Positions 8,762 through 18,315 of a DNA stretch of 64,000 nt are shown piece after piece. The DNA is taken from positions 62,001 to 126,000 of the forward strand of contig JABACD010000001.1 in assembly GCA_014237855.1 (NCBI GenBank), in the 5' to 3' direction. Positions within the stretch are counted from its first letter, which is position 1. Every line of letters starts with the position of its first letter. The notes under the pieces are model-generated. The model ran no database searches. It had not been told where the DNA came from and saw only the letters and a program-made list of their open reading frames with translations. The stretch comes from Planctomycetota bacterium. Its GTDB lineage: Bacteria; Planctomycetota; UBA1135; GCA-002686595. Position numbers and translations under genes: made by a program.

Positions 8762-9613
8762 TCAGCCTGGAACCACAAGCCCTGCTTGGGCCAGGTCATC
8801 GCGGCAGATCTCCTCGATGGATCTCCCCGCCACGATTCGCTGAAACCGTGCTGCAGCACGACGGCCTTCCAGGGCGAGCGCATCCGTCAGGCGCTCCAGA
8901 CGCGACAGATACTCCTCCACCGTCGCCGGGTCGAGCACGATCTCGCGCTCTACCCCGGTCTCTGCATCCTCCAGACGAAGGGCGCTGCCAATCTCCGGGT
9001 CGACATCCTGTTCCGACAGGACCTGAAAGAGTGCCAGCCCCCCGGCTCGGGCGGCCAGGGAACGCACCAGGGTGGCAGAGTCGTGAGGGCAAAGGAAGTC
9101 GCTGATCAGGATACGCAGGGTTCCTGGGCGGACGAGCGCCACGCCGCCCTCCAGGGTTGTTGCCAGCGGCAGGCGACCGGAGAACTCGACCCCGGAGCTG
9201 GTCAGTCCGTCCAGATCGAGGCGGCGAGGTTCATCACCGAGCTCGATCACCTTCACCTCGAACCCATGGCGACGGGCTGAGAAGGCAAGAAAGGTCGCGA
9301 GGTCAATCGCCAGCTGTGGCTTGTCCTCCCCCACTGCCATTGAACAAGAGCTGTCGAGCAAGAGGTCCACACGCGGCAGTAGCTCCTCTCGATAGAGCTT
9401 GATCATCAGCTCTCCGGTGCGGGCGTACGCTCGCCAGTCCAGATGCCGCACGTCATCGCCCACCTGGTAGTTCCGCCGATCCTGGAACTCGACCGAGGAT
9501 CCGGTCCCACGCCCGAGATGGTCGCCGGACCTCCCCCTGGGTGGAGACGGGACCCATGCGAGACTCCAGGTCTCGGCTGCCTGGAGCGCAGCTTCGGTCG
9601 CAATCACCTGCAA
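8762..9613 (-). CDS. DUF58 domain protein of the MoxR/vWA cluster
   Basis: A 283-residue protein with the DUF58 signature YQVGDDVRHLDWRAYARTGE at about residues 49-68, then a degenerate vWA-like fold containing LLLDSSCSM, a DxSxS variant. Full-length DUF58 proteins often carry N-terminal membrane helices; this one has none and is probably cytoplasmic or peripherally bound. DUF58 proteins are encoded almost invariably beside MoxR AAA+ ATPases and are thought to be their partners; here MoxR is four genes upstream. Only three bases separate it from the ABC permease gene, so co-transcription is likely. Confidence 0.85.
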   Translation of the reverse strand: MQVIATEAALQAAETWSLAWVPSPPRGRSGDHLGRGTGSSVEFQDRRNYQVGDDVRHLDWRAYARTGELMIKLYREELLPRVDLLLDSSCSMAVGEDKPQLAIDLATFLAFSARRHGFEVKVIELGDEPRRLDLDGLTSSGVEFSGRLPLATTLEGGVALVRPGTLRILISDFLCPHDSATLVRSLAARAGGLALFQVLSEQDVDPEIGSALRLEDAETGVEREIVLDPATVEEYLSRLERLTDALALEGRRAAARFQRIVAGRSIEEICRDDLAQAGLVVPG

Positions 9614-9616
9614 GGG

Positions 9617-11152
9617 TCAGCTCTCCCCGGTTGAGCGAGCGGCAATCGCCCCACGCATTTCCATCCCCTGGCGGTAGATACGAGCGGCGTTCAGGATCAC
9701 GACCAGCAAGAGCCCAACCCCCACCAGTGTCACTCCGCCCATGCCGTACTCGCCCACGCCCGCGAAGTGAGGGCTGGGAGAAACCAGGCCCGCCACAACC
9801 ATGAAGATGTTTCCGGGATGATCGAAGTCCTCCAGCCCCTTCACGTTGAACAAGAACCCGATCAATGGCGGAATCAGGATACACAGGATGAAGAACAGGA
9901 AGATTGAGAGTCGAGAGACAACTCGGACTGCAACCATCCCAGACCCTCTAGAGAGCAACCCCGAGGGCAGCCCAAGAAAGAAGACCCCGTACGCCAGCAG
10001 CACGAAGGGAACACTCGCCTCACCCGAAGAATAAGAGAACGAGGGGTCGGCGAGACCTGGATAGGCAAACATCCATGCGGTCACCAGAAGGCCCCCGAAC
10101 ACGAAGTAAAGGAGTCCACGAGCCCCCCCCGGGAGCAGAGGCGTCACAAGCCAGGCCACCAACGGATTCTTGGGCAGCGTCACGGCAACGCGTCTACCGA
10201 GCCGCTCAGGCTCCGTGCAAAAGAAGACCGAAACCACCCAAAGGGCGGCAAATGAGAGGCAGGTGGTTAGCAGTATCCTTTGGTCGTCGGGGCTCCTCCA
10301 ATCGTAGAGCGTCTCCCAGGCGAGAATGCTGAGCACGACCAGGAGAGCTGTAATACGCAACCCACTTGAACGATTCTCCTCCGGGTGAGCCAGCCTTGCA
10401 GAGGTAACCGCAAAGAAGAAGGCCGCCACGGCGATTCCAATCGACATCGAGATTGCGATCGCCAGCTGAGCTTCCGTGTCATGGAGCTGGGCGGGAAGGA
10501 ACATCAGCTGAGAGCCCCAGGCAACGAAACCAAAGGCCACATTCAGCAGGATCGCAGAGAGCAGCACCATCAGCACGACCCTGGTGAACCGCCCTCGGCT
10601 CAAGCTGCTCACGGCAACCGACACGCAGGTCAACAAGAACGACAGTACGAATGCGACGGCCAGTGCCACCATCATCGCAGTCAGATCAATCCCGCGCAGG
10701 AGAAAGGCAAAGACCAGGAATGGCCCAAAGGTGCAGAAGTACAGGAGTGACTGCACCATCCCAGACAGGACCTTTCCAAAGACGATCTGGCGAGGCCTCA
10801 AGTTTGACAGGACCAGAAGGTCCCAGGTGTTCTCGTCCCACTCTCCTCCCATGGATAGAAAGGCCGAGAATGGCACCAATACCAGCGCCGCAAACGTCAG
10901 ACATGCATACATGGCCGTGAAGAACGGTGGCCCCATGACGACCTCGTCACCACCCTCGGCGATCAAGACCAGTAGCACTCCCAGGCCGACCAGAGTCGCA
11001 AGCATCAAGGTGATACAAAAGGTGATCTTGAAGTATCGCCCGCGCATCGCCTGGCGAACCTCCTTGATCAGGATCGGATTGACCCACTCGGAGAGTCGAT
11101 CCAGGCGATCGCCCTCCGGGGCCTCGTCCAATTGCCCGGTGAGGTCTGTCAT
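9617..11152 (-). CDS. ABC-2 type transporter permease
   Basis: A 511-residue polytopic membrane protein with about eleven or twelve hydrophobic segments. The N-terminal region (NPILIKEVRQAMRGRYF) and the first helices resemble ABC-2 exporter permeases, with the coupling region GGEWDENTWDLLVLSNLRP before the third helix. It overlaps the ATPase gene by four bases, so the two form an ABC transporter. Being embedded between the MoxR partner genes and DUF58, it probably belongs to the same functional unit. The transported substrate is unknown. GldF/NatB-like gliding or natural-product export roles are possible but not shown. Confidence 0.8.
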   Translation of the reverse strand: MTDLTGQLDEAPEGDRLDRLSEWVNPILIKEVRQAMRGRYFKITFCITLMLATLVGLGVLLVLIAEGGDEVVMGPPFFTAMYACLTFAALVLVPFSAFLSMGGEWDENTWDLLVLSNLRPRQIVFGKVLSGMVQSLLYFCTFGPFLVFAFLLRGIDLTAMMVALAVAFVLSFLLTCVSVAVSSLSRGRFTRVVLMVLLSAILLNVAFGFVAWGSQLMFLPAQLHDTEAQLAIAISMSIGIAVAAFFFAVTSARLAHPEENRSSGLRITALLVVLSILAWETLYDWRSPDDQRILLTTCLSFAALWVVSVFFCTEPERLGRRVAVTLPKNPLVAWLVTPLLPGGARGLLYFVFGGLLVTAWMFAYPGLADPSFSYSSGEASVPFVLLAYGVFFLGLPSGLLSRGSGMVAVRVVSRLSIFLFFILCILIPPLIGFLFNVKGLEDFDHPGNIFMVVAGLVSPSPHFAGVGEYGMGGVTLVGVGLLLVVILNAARIYRQGMEMRGAIAARSTGES

Positions 11153-12087
11153 TGGACTTGCCCCTCGGTCAAGGAGAGGAACACGTCCTCCAGATCTACC
11201 ACGTTCGGAGAGATCTCGATCGGATCGAGGCCCCGCCGCACCAGGACCTGTACCAGCCCGGCCAATGCCTGCTCATCACCATCAAGCTCGACCATGAGTC
11301 CACCCTTGTGTCGCCTGACAGATCTGACTCCTACCTCCTCCAGAAGTGCGCGCTGAACAGCCTCCAACGGTGCCAGAGTTCGAACGAACACCTCGACGTA
11401 GCTGGACTCCACGCTGCGCAGGATGTCCTCAACTGTACCTGTTGCGCGGATCTTGCCCGCCTCGATCACGGCCACCGAGCTACACACCTGAGAGAGCTCA
11501 GTGAGAATGTGAGATGAGATCATGATTGCCTTGTCCAGATCCGCCAGGGCGATCACAAGCTCACGCAACTCCACGCGTGCATGGGGATCCAGGCCCGAGG
11601 CTGGCTCATCCAGGATCAGAATGGACGGATCATGCAGAAGAGTCTTCGCAAGGCACAGGCGCTGCTTCATGCCCTTGGAGAGGGCGGAGATCAGCTTCCC
11701 TTCCAGCGGCCCCAACGCGGTGAAGTCCTTCACATAGTCGATCATGCGCCTGCGATCGCGACCCCGGAGGCCGTATGCCCGTGCAAAGAACTCGAGATAC
11801 TCCTCGATCGTCGTGTCTGAATAGGCGCCGTATGAATCGGGCATGAACCCCAACCGCTGGCGAACAAGGCGAGGGTCGTCGAGTACCGAGATACCATCGA
11901 TCAAGACATCGCCCTGGTCGGGAAGATCAAGGCTCGCACAGATGCGCATGGTCGTCGTCTTACCCGCTCCATTGGGACCAATGAATCCCAGGATCTGCCC
12001 CCGACTCACCTCGAAGGTTGCATTGTCGACTGCCGTGGTCTTACCAAAGCGTCGAGTCAGGCCCTTCACCTCCAGAGCAGTCCTCAT
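11149..12087 (-). CDS. ABC transporter ATP-binding protein (export type)
   Basis: A 312-residue ATPase with the full ABC motif set: Walker A GPNGAGKT near 37-44, a Q-loop region (RLGFMPD), a signature written LSKGMKQR instead of LSGGQ, Walker B LILDEP and the switch histidine in SSH. About 80 C-terminal residues form an accessory domain, as in CcmA/NatA/GldA-type exporters. Its ATG overlaps the stop of the upstream secreted membrane protein gene, and its stop overlaps the permease start. This three-gene arrangement (GldG-like auxiliary, ATPase, permease) recalls gliding-type ABC exporters, though the substrate cannot be assigned. Confidence 0.9.
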   Translation of the reverse strand: MRTALEVKGLTRRFGKTTAVDNATFEVSRGQILGFIGPNGAGKTTTMRICASLDLPDQGDVLIDGISVLDDPRLVRQRLGFMPDSYGAYSDTTIEEYLEFFARAYGLRGRDRRRMIDYVKDFTALGPLEGKLISALSKGMKQRLCLAKTLLHDPSILILDEPASGLDPHARVELRELVIALADLDKAIMISSHILTELSQVCSSVAVIEAGKIRATGTVEDILRSVESSYVEVFVRTLAPLEAVQRALLEEVGVRSVRRHKGGLMVELDGDEQALAGLVQVLVRRGLDPIEISPNVVDLEDVFLSLTEGQVQ

Positions 12088-13907
12088 CTCTGCCCTCCAT
12101 TCTCCGAGTCAAACAAGCCCAAGAGCACGTGGTGACCACTTATCTCATTGACTGCAATTCCACAGTCATCGCTGAATGAGGACTCTTCCAGGATGGCGAT
12201 ATAGCTACCTGGAACCAGGCCCTGCGTACCCTCCCCCCAGAACCAAGAGAGTTCATCGCTCCAGCCGTTGCTCACCGCGAAGGCTCCCGTACTCGTGAGA
12301 GTGGCGATGCCCCCCTCATTCACTGGGCTGCCCAGTGAGTAGTAGTCCCCGCCAACCGTACGTAGCAAGAGGTCCTCGACCCTGGCCCCGAGCGCATTCT
12401 CGACAACAACTCCTGCCGCCTGAACTTGCACCTCCAAGCGAAGCCGGACGTTTCGATCCGAGACGATCATCTGGTCCATGGGTTCACGGACCGGGAAATA
12501 GCCACCACCCAAGAGCAAGCCATCGTCGAGACGTTGGGTGAAGAGATAGGAACCGCGCCTTGCACTCCAGTACCTGGCGGCGGGATACACGAGCGTACGA
12601 CTCAACGGCCGCATTCCCTCTCCCGCTGAACTACCAGCAAAGACAGACCGCACCTCCACCGTCGTCCCCTGGCCACTGCTCTGATCAAGCAATGTCCAGG
12701 TCTTGGTAATTGCCTTGATATCGAGCCCCTGGGAGATCACCCCATAGAGCAGGAGAGAAATCGATGCAATCAGCGCAATACAGGGCACGGTGATCAGGAG
12801 CATCATGGGTCTTCGAAGCCGCTTCACCCACAGGAAGTTGATTGGCCCCATGATCAGCGAGAAACCAATCATCAAGAGAATCAATGCCTGAAGCTTGAGG
12901 CTCTGGAACGCCTCCAGAGTCCTCTGAGCCTTGGTCTGACCGGACTGGGTCGTCAGCCCCTTACGATTCCAGGACAGAGGAAAGTTCGCCAGCGTGGAGG
13001 CTTGGACTGTGGAGCGAATGGTGGCCATCCTTTCAGCCTCCTGACCCTCCGAAGTCAGAGCCTCCGACAGGGTGACGGTACCGAACCCGTAGTGGTAGAC
13101 GTCGAGGCCGTGATCCATGGTCGGATCGCTCTCGATGACCACGGGCATCTGGAAGCGTGGATCGATGATCGACTGAAACTCCGCAGACTGCCGAAGATCT
13201 TGGAGGCTGGCGCCGAACACAAACAGCCGCCCTCCTGAGCGGCACCAGGCAAGAATCGCCGAGAGAACCTCTGGCGAGGGGTCGCCATCTGAGAGGTCCA
13301 GGAGAATCGTGTCCACACAGGTGTAGGCCTGCCAGCTTGCGGACAGACGATCAAAGTCCCTGCAGGTGACGTAATACTTCTTGGCATTGGCATGCGCCGC
13401 GGAATGCGAGTGAACGTTCCATTCTTCTACCCAGCTCTCCTCGAATCCCGGAGCAACCCCTCTTCCCGAGGCGTAGAGAACCACCCACTGGGAATGATTG
13501 TGTGAATACTCAGATGGGCCGACTCCGCGCAGGACTGCCTCCTCGCCAAGTGCATCGAAGGTGAACTTGTACTGGTTGCTCCTACTGTGAAGCGCGCGCA
13601 AGAGCAGCTCGAACTCAAGACGCTCGCCAGCATCCAGATCCACGGTGCGCTGCACGGAATCCATCAGGCCCCAGGACTGCTCCACTTCCATGGAAACGGT
13701 AACGGGCTCGCTCCTTGTATTGTGGAGAACCACATCAGCGGGAAAGTAGCCCCCCCTCAAGCTCGAGGGGCCGTCATAGCGGGCAAGGATCCGTAGCCCG
13801 TCGATTTCCGTTGTCTTCTCACCCTGCATGCTCCTCCCTGAGGCCAGGGCGACAAGCACGGTGATCGCCCATGCTCCAAGCAGCCAGGGCTTGATCTTCC
13901 TAGGCAA
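12084..13907 (-). CDS. Exported membrane protein of the Bat/ABC cluster, TTG start
   Basis: A 607-residue protein with an N-terminal signal or anchor (KIKPWLLGAWAITVLVALAS), a large extracytoplasmic region, and two adjacent membrane helices around residues 345-400 split by the FLWVKRLRRP loop. It ends in another beta-rich region. I chose a TTG start at 13907 because a consensus AAGGAGG lies nine bases upstream, the signal sequence follows at once, and no ATG or GTG fits. The start lies inside the last codons of moxR. Residues in the middle (DTILLDLSDGDPSPEV) look like a GATase/GldG-type fold. It probably acts as the auxiliary subunit of the downstream ABC transporter or with the vWA proteins. 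Confidence 0.72.
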   Translation of the reverse strand: MPRKIKPWLLGAWAITVLVALASGRSMQGEKTTEIDGLRILARYDGPSSLRGGYFPADVVLHNTRSEPVTVSMEVEQSWGLMDSVQRTVDLDAGERLEFELLLRALHSRSNQYKFTFDALGEEAVLRGVGPSEYSHNHSQWVVLYASGRGVAPGFEESWVEEWNVHSHSAAHANAKKYYVTCRDFDRLSASWQAYTCVDTILLDLSDGDPSPEVLSAILAWCRSGGRLFVFGASLQDLRQSAEFQSIIDPRFQMPVVIESDPTMDHGLDVYHYGFGTVTLSEALTSEGQEAERMATIRSTVQASTLANFPLSWNRKGLTTQSGQTKAQRTLEAFQSLKLQALILLMIGFSLIMGPINFLWVKRLRRPMMLLITVPCIALIASISLLLYGVISQGLDIKAITKTWTLLDQSSGQGTTVEVRSVFAGSSAGEGMRPLSRTLVYPAARYWSARRGSYLFTQRLDDGLLLGGGYFPVREPMDQMIVSDRNVRLRLEVQVQAAGVVVENALGARVEDLLLRTVGGDYYSLGSPVNEGGIATLTSTGAFAVSNGWSDELSWFWGEGTQGLVPGSYIAILEESSFSDDCGIAVNEISGHHVLLGLFDSENGGQR

Positions 13908-14940
13908 CGTCGTCGACCTCCTTGGGAAGTGACTCGTCAAGCTCCCCGACACTCTCCAGGACCTCACGAACAATTCTGGAGCCATCGTAACCGTCGAGCT
14001 TCGCTCGATAGTCCAAGACCAATCGGTGAGCGACCGCGGACACAGCCACGGCATAGACGTCATCAAAACCAGCGCCCGGCTTGCCTGACAGGAGGGCGTG
14101 TGCGCGTACCGACTCAGCGATCGCAATGGCAGCCCTTGGCGAAGCACCAAAACGCACGTACTCCTTGACGCAGTCAGGAGCCAGGTCGCTCGAAGGATGT
14201 GTCGAATCCACCAGGCGTGCGATGTAGGTCGCCACGGCCTTGGGTAAGAACACTCGATCAACCAAGGCAAACAGCTCCTGCAAACCCTTGTCGTCCGTGA
14301 CAACCTCCAGCTCCGGAGGGGCCCCCGCCCTTCGCTCCGTGATGATGGTCTCCAGCGTTGAGCGCCCCAGCCGCCCGACTTCGAGCTTGAACAGGAAACG
14401 GTCGAGTTGAGCCTCGGGAAGCGGATAGGTCCCCTCGAGTTCGATCGGGTTCTGAGTAGCCAGCACCGTGAACGGAGTGTCCAGAGCGCGCGTCTCTCCC
14501 AGGACCGTCACGTGGCGCTCCTGCATGGCCTCCAGCAGCGCGGACTGGGTCTTGGGTGACGCTCGATTGATCTCATCAGCGAGCAGCAGGTTCGTGAAGA
14601 TTGGCCCGGGGTGGAACACCAACTCACGGCCGCCACTTTTCTCCTCGAAGATGTGGCCTCCGGTTACATCTCCGGGGAGCAGATCGGGAGTGAATTGCAG
14701 GCGTTTGAACTCCAGGCCCAGCAGCTTCGACAGCGCCTTCACAAGTTCGGTCTTTCCCAGCCCAGGAAGCCCCTCCAACAGGACATGCCCACGAGCCATG
14801 AAGGCTGTCAGCAAGAGGCGCGTCAGATCCTCCTGGCCAAGAATGGCACGGTCCAGGCCGCCAAGGATGCCCTCCGCGATTCGCCGGCCTTCCTCAGCCT
14901 CTTCAGGTGAGAGCAGTCCGGATTCTTTCGATTCACTCAT
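13900..14940 (-). CDS. moxR: MoxR-family AAA+ ATPase
   Basis: A 346-residue AAA+ protein. Walker A is GLPGLGKT at 57-64, and Walker B with the adjoining helix reads [21 protein letters not shown]. Sensor 1 is TQNP. The C-terminal lid region contains [20 protein letters not shown], typical of MoxR. These ATPases act as chaperones that help load metal or assemble vWA-domain proteins. Here vWA and DUF58 partners are encoded within 10 kb. It overlaps the following gene's TTG start and lies 69 bases after the interrupted coiled-coil membrane protein gene. Confidence 0.93.
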   Translation of the reverse strand: MSESKESGLLSPEEAEEGRRIAEGILGGLDRAILGQEDLTRLLLTAFMARGHVLLEGLPGLGKTELVKALSKLLGLEFKRLQFTPDLLPGDVTGGHIFEEKSGGRELVFHPGPIFTNLLLADEINRASPKTQSALLEAMQERHVTVLGETRALDTPFTVLATQNPIELEGTYPLPEAQLDRFLFKLEVGRLGRSTLETIITERRAGAPPELEVVTDDKGLQELFALVDRVFLPKAVATYIARLVDSTHPSSDLAPDCVKEYVRFGASPRAAIAIAESVRAHALLSGKPGAGFDDVYAVAVSAVAHRLVLDYRAKLDGYDGSRIVREVLESVGELDESLPKEVDDVA

Positions 14941-15009
14941 CCTTCGCTTTCCTCTCTGGTACTGGAAGACTGATTGCCTGCGGACATGGGAGGGCCGGAC
15001 GTCCGAACC

Positions 15010-16425
15010 CTACTCCCCCTTGAAGAACTGACGCACAGCGTCCCGGTGTCGAGGAGAGAGTCTTCTTCTCCAGGTTGCCTTGCCGCGGGCAGCCTCGACC
15101 TCGAGGAGGCCCGCACCCTGCCCCTCCGGCAACACCTCTGGAGCATCCGTTCCCACAGCGATCCTGGTGGAATTCTCCAGGTCGGGAAAGCGTGCCGGGG
15201 AGAGCAAGCGAGGCTCGAACCGGCTCTGGTCACCACCGGCCTCGTCTCCCCAGAGCAATCCGGTCGAGCCTCCTCCGTCCGCGGGTGTGATTCCGTAACC
15301 GCCCACGGCGGCCGAGCCTCCTGCTCCACGTCATGTTCCACCAGGCTTGCCACAGTCCTCATCATGCTCGTGGAAGGACTCGATGAGTTTTGCCAGGCCT
15401 CCCTTACCAGCCAAGAGCTTCAGATCCTCGAGATTGACCAGGCCAGCAAGGTCGAGTTCACCGATTTCCTGTCCCAGCTGAGTCTGCATCAACTTCGACA
15501 AGGCCTCGAGTTGCTCCTGGGTGAGCTGGAACCCCTCAGGCAATTTCAGCTGATTGGCCTCGATCAAGCTCGAGAGCTCCGAGAGCCTCGGGGTCAGCTC
15601 GGTGACCCTCGACAGGGCATCGGTCATCAAGCCCGACTCAAGCATCTCCTGCAGCTGACCGTGCATCAGCTCCTGAGCCAGATCACTGCTCCCCAGTGCC
15701 TGCTCCCCGATTGCCTGAAAGCGCTCCATCGTCTCCTGGGATAGCTCCGCCCTCCGCTGGCCCTCGAGGCCTAGTTCATCGCGAAGCCGATCAATGGCTT
15801 CCAGCATCGCCTCAGGCTGAGCGGCATCCACGTTCTCCGCGAGGTTCTCGATCCTTCGCTTGAGGTCTTCGGTAGTCTCCGCGTCGAGGTTGGAAATCTC
15901 CTCGAGGACACTCAACTGGTAGGTGAGGTCTTCGATCGCTCGATCGTAATAGACCGTGGTGGGAGCCGTCTCGGCCTGGCTGAGCGGCACGAAGAGCGCC
16001 AGCAAGGCGAAGCCGATCGCCGGCAGGAACAGACGCCCGAAGGCCAATATCTTGATTGGGGGAAGCTCCGGAAGACGGTCGATCTGCTCGTCCATCCTGC
16101 TGTCCCAGCGCTCGTCTTCTCGCTCGAAGTCGGTCAGGAGCAAGCCCTGGGCACCCGAACGCAGATCGAGCCAGGCCGCCGCGCCCTCCTCACTGGGCAC
16201 TGCCTTCCGCACCCCGATCCAGGCAGTGAAGGGAACCGCCGCCAGCGGCAGAAGCAGCCAGAGAGCCTGCTCGAGCTCCAGCCCGAGCCCCACTCGCCCC
16301 AGCAGGATCACGCCCCCCATGATGGCCAGAACGAGCGCACCCTGGCCGGCCATGCGCCCCAGCCAAACGGCAAGGAGCAGCTTTCGGCGAAGACGCTCCA
16401 GAGGTTTCGAGAGGCGCGAGGGCAT
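15010..16425 (-). CDS. Membrane-anchored coiled-coil protein of the Bat cluster, interrupted by in-frame TGA
   Basis: The first 364 codons encode two membrane segments (about 20-65) and a third near 127-147. A long helical, Glu/Gln/Leu-rich region (170-345) follows. The frame then meets TGA at 15333-15331 in a glycine-rich stretch (CGKPGGT-stop-RGAGGSAA) and continues in the same frame for another 106 codons to a TAG at 15012-15010. The downstream part reads as real protein: LLWGDEAGGDQSRFEP, then LSPARFPDLENS and a C-terminal LSPRHRDAVRQFF helix. The same architecture, ending in a WGDE motif and an RHR...VxxFF helix, is what I recall for such proteins beside moxR; that is memory, not a search. 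Nonsense mutation, sequencing error or readthrough (TGA followed by C) are all possible. Confidence 0.65.
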
Positions 16426-16728
16426 GAGGTGGATTCTAATCCGGATTCACGACAAATACATTTCATGCCAGGCCTCATCTGGGGCATTTAGGGGTCGAGG
16501 AGCCCTGGGCTGCCCCCCCGCTACAATTCCCTCACCCTCAGCCCTGAGAGCTGCCAACGCACAGCTCCCAAGCGGCCCCGTGATGACCGACGGGATCCAG
16601 GTCTCCCTTCGCCCGAAGAACCTCGCCGTGCACCGGGTAACCGCTACACAGCTTGCAAGCCTGGCTCACCTCCGTGCGACTCCCTTACAGGTCATCTGCA
16701 CATCGGCGCCGACTTCGCACAGCTCTCG
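16426..16728. other. Intergenic region between rpsT and the interrupted membrane protein gene
   Basis: These 303 bases contain no gene I can support on either strand. They must hold the minus-strand promoter of the Bat-type operon and the 3' end of the rpsT transcript. I see no strong promoter boxes and no perfect terminator hairpin. Confidence 0.4.
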
Positions 16729-16980
16729 CTACTTGGACGCCGCAGCCCGGGCCAGGCGCCCCTTCATGCGCGCCGCCGTGTTGTCGTGAATCGCGTTTCG
16801 CTTGGCAGCCTTGTCAATACGCTTCATCGCTTCGGGAGTGTTGGCCAGAGCCTCCTCCTTCGTCTCGGCATTGATGACCTTGCGCACTGACGAGCGCATG
16901 ACGCTCTTGACTGCCTTGTTCCGGTCACGACGTTCGTCGTCGGTCTTGAGGCGCTTCTTCGCTTGCTTGTTATTCGGCAT
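16729..16980 (-). CDS. rpsT: 30S ribosomal protein S20
   Basis: An 83-residue, lysine/arginine-rich helical protein matching bS20. It begins MPNNKQAKKRLKTDDERR and ends with the conserved helix KRNAIHDNTAARMKGRLARA. bS20 binds the 16S rRNA 5' and central domains early in 30S assembly. The ATG lies three bases after the stop of the TPR gene. The best purine-rich ribosome-binding stretch falls within the TPR coding sequence, so translation of rpsT may be coupled to it. rpsT is usually monocistronic or next to murJ/holA, so this partner is unusual. Confidence 0.95.
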   Translation of the reverse strand: MPNNKQAKKRLKTDDERRDRNKAVKSVMRSSVRKVINAETKEEALANTPEAMKRIDKAAKRNAIHDNTAARMKGRLARAAASK

Positions 16981-16983
16981 GGA

Positions 16984-18315
16984 TTACTTGTACTGCTCCA
17001 TCTTGGCGGCCACATCTCGGTAGCCGATGTCGATTTCAAAAATTCGTGCGTAGCAGGATCGGGCCTCATCGTTCTGGCCCTCTCCTTCTGCGATCGCTCC
17101 CAGGTTGTAGAGGATCTCTTTCGAGCGCTCATCGGAGCCGGAGCTTCCCTCCATGGCGCGCTCGTAGTTCTTTCTGGCGAGGTCGGCGAAACCCTTCTTC
17201 TGAAAGGCGGCGCCAAGATAGTAGTTTGCCTCGCGCCCCAGGCGCGGGTCATCCACTGCCTTTTGCAGCTCACCGACTGCTCCATCGACTTCTTCGACCT
17301 TGAGTAGCTGCTGCGCGAGCTTGATGCGCAAGCTGGCATCCGAGGGACGCAGGCGAACCTGATCCCTCAGCGACTCTAGCTGGAACTCGAGAAGCTCTCC
17401 CTCCAGACGATTTGCCCTCTCCGTGTCTCCAGTGGCATCTGCACGGGAGACCTGCTTCTTGAGCACCTTCAGCTTGAGGACATCCCGGCGAGCTCGAAGT
17501 TCGAGCGCATCCTTGCGGTAATCGCAGGCTCGAGCAATCAGATCGTGGGCAGCCTCAATGTCCTTGAGCTTCTCAAGAGCATCGGCCATCTGAATCATGA
17601 TGTCCGGGTCTGTGGGCGAGTCGGCATAGCGAAGCTCGAGTCGTTCTAGCTCTTCCTGCCACTCTTCCGCAGTCTTGTGAATGCGCGTGTTGCTCTCGAG
17701 CGCTCGTGCTGCGTCCTTGTCCTTGATGAGGTCTCGACTATGCGTCGTCTGCGCCTCGTCACGCGCGGAGAGAGCTGTCTCGGCGGCCAGGTTCTTGCGC
17801 TGCTTCAGCGCCTCCTGATCGCGGGGATCTGCTTCGAGAGCGCGCTCGTAGTAGGTCAGCGCCTGGTGGTGTTCACCGAGTTGGTACATCATCGCGCCGG
17901 CGCTCTTGAGCCCCTCGGGGTTCTGGGGCGCTATCTCCGCGATGAATTCATAAACGGCAGCTGCCGACTTGTAGTACTCACCCGCCTCGAGCGCCTGCCC
18001 CAGGAAGAGGTTGGCGTCCACATCGAGAGGATTGGTAGCGAGGTACTGCTCGCAGGACTTCACACAGGCATCGATCTTGCCCGCCTTGCGCATGGTCTTT
18101 GCCACGGCCAGGGGTCCAGCTCCCGAGAGCGCACGCAGGAACTTGCCGCCCTTCTTCTTCTCCTGTCTCAAGCGCAACGCACGCCGCAGCCCGGCTCGGG
18201 CGTCGCCCTGATCCGGCTCTAGCTCGAGAAGCTGCTGGTACAACTCGACCGCGAAGTCGTAGTTGCGCCTGCGTGCCGCTTCCTCGGCTTTTTGTATGTG
18301 CTTGGAGAAGTCCAT
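16984..18315 (-). CDS. Tetratricopeptide-repeat protein
   Basis: A 443-residue soluble protein made of TPR helical pairs. Examples are the N-terminal pair around NYDFAVELYQQLLELEPDQG, the pair around HHQALTYYERALEADPRD (about 152-169), and C-terminal pairs ending near YNLGAIAEGEGQNDEARSCY. A charged coiled-coil-like segment fills 180-330. There is no signal peptide, so it is probably a cytoplasmic scaffold. It directly precedes rpsT with a three-base gap. No enzymatic motif is visible and the partner is unknown. Confidence 0.82.
   Translation of the reverse strand: MDFSKHIQKAEEAARRRNYDFAVELYQQLLELEPDQGDARAGLRRALRLRQEKKKGGKFLRALSGAGPLAVAKTMRKAGKIDACVKSCEQYLATNPLDVDANLFLGQALEAGEYYKSAAAVYEFIAEIAPQNPEGLKSAGAMMYQLGEHHQALTYYERALEADPRDQEALKQRKNLAAETALSARDEAQTTHSRDLIKDKDAARALESNTRIHKTAEEWQEELERLELRYADSPTDPDIMIQMADALEKLKDIEAAHDLIARACDYRKDALELRARRDVLKLKVLKKQVSRADATGDTERANRLEGELLEFQLESLRDQVRLRPSDASLRIKLAQQLLKVEEVDGAVGELQKAVDDPRLGREANYYLGAAFQKKGFADLARKNYERAMEGSSGSDERSKEILYNLGAIAEGEGQNDEARSCYARIFEIDIGYRDVAAKMEQYK

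Noticed and set aside
15331..15333. Selenocysteine at the in-frame TGA
   Set aside because: The site is in a glycine-rich linker with no redox motif, and no SECIS-like hairpin is evident just downstream; mutation, sequencing error or readthrough are simpler.
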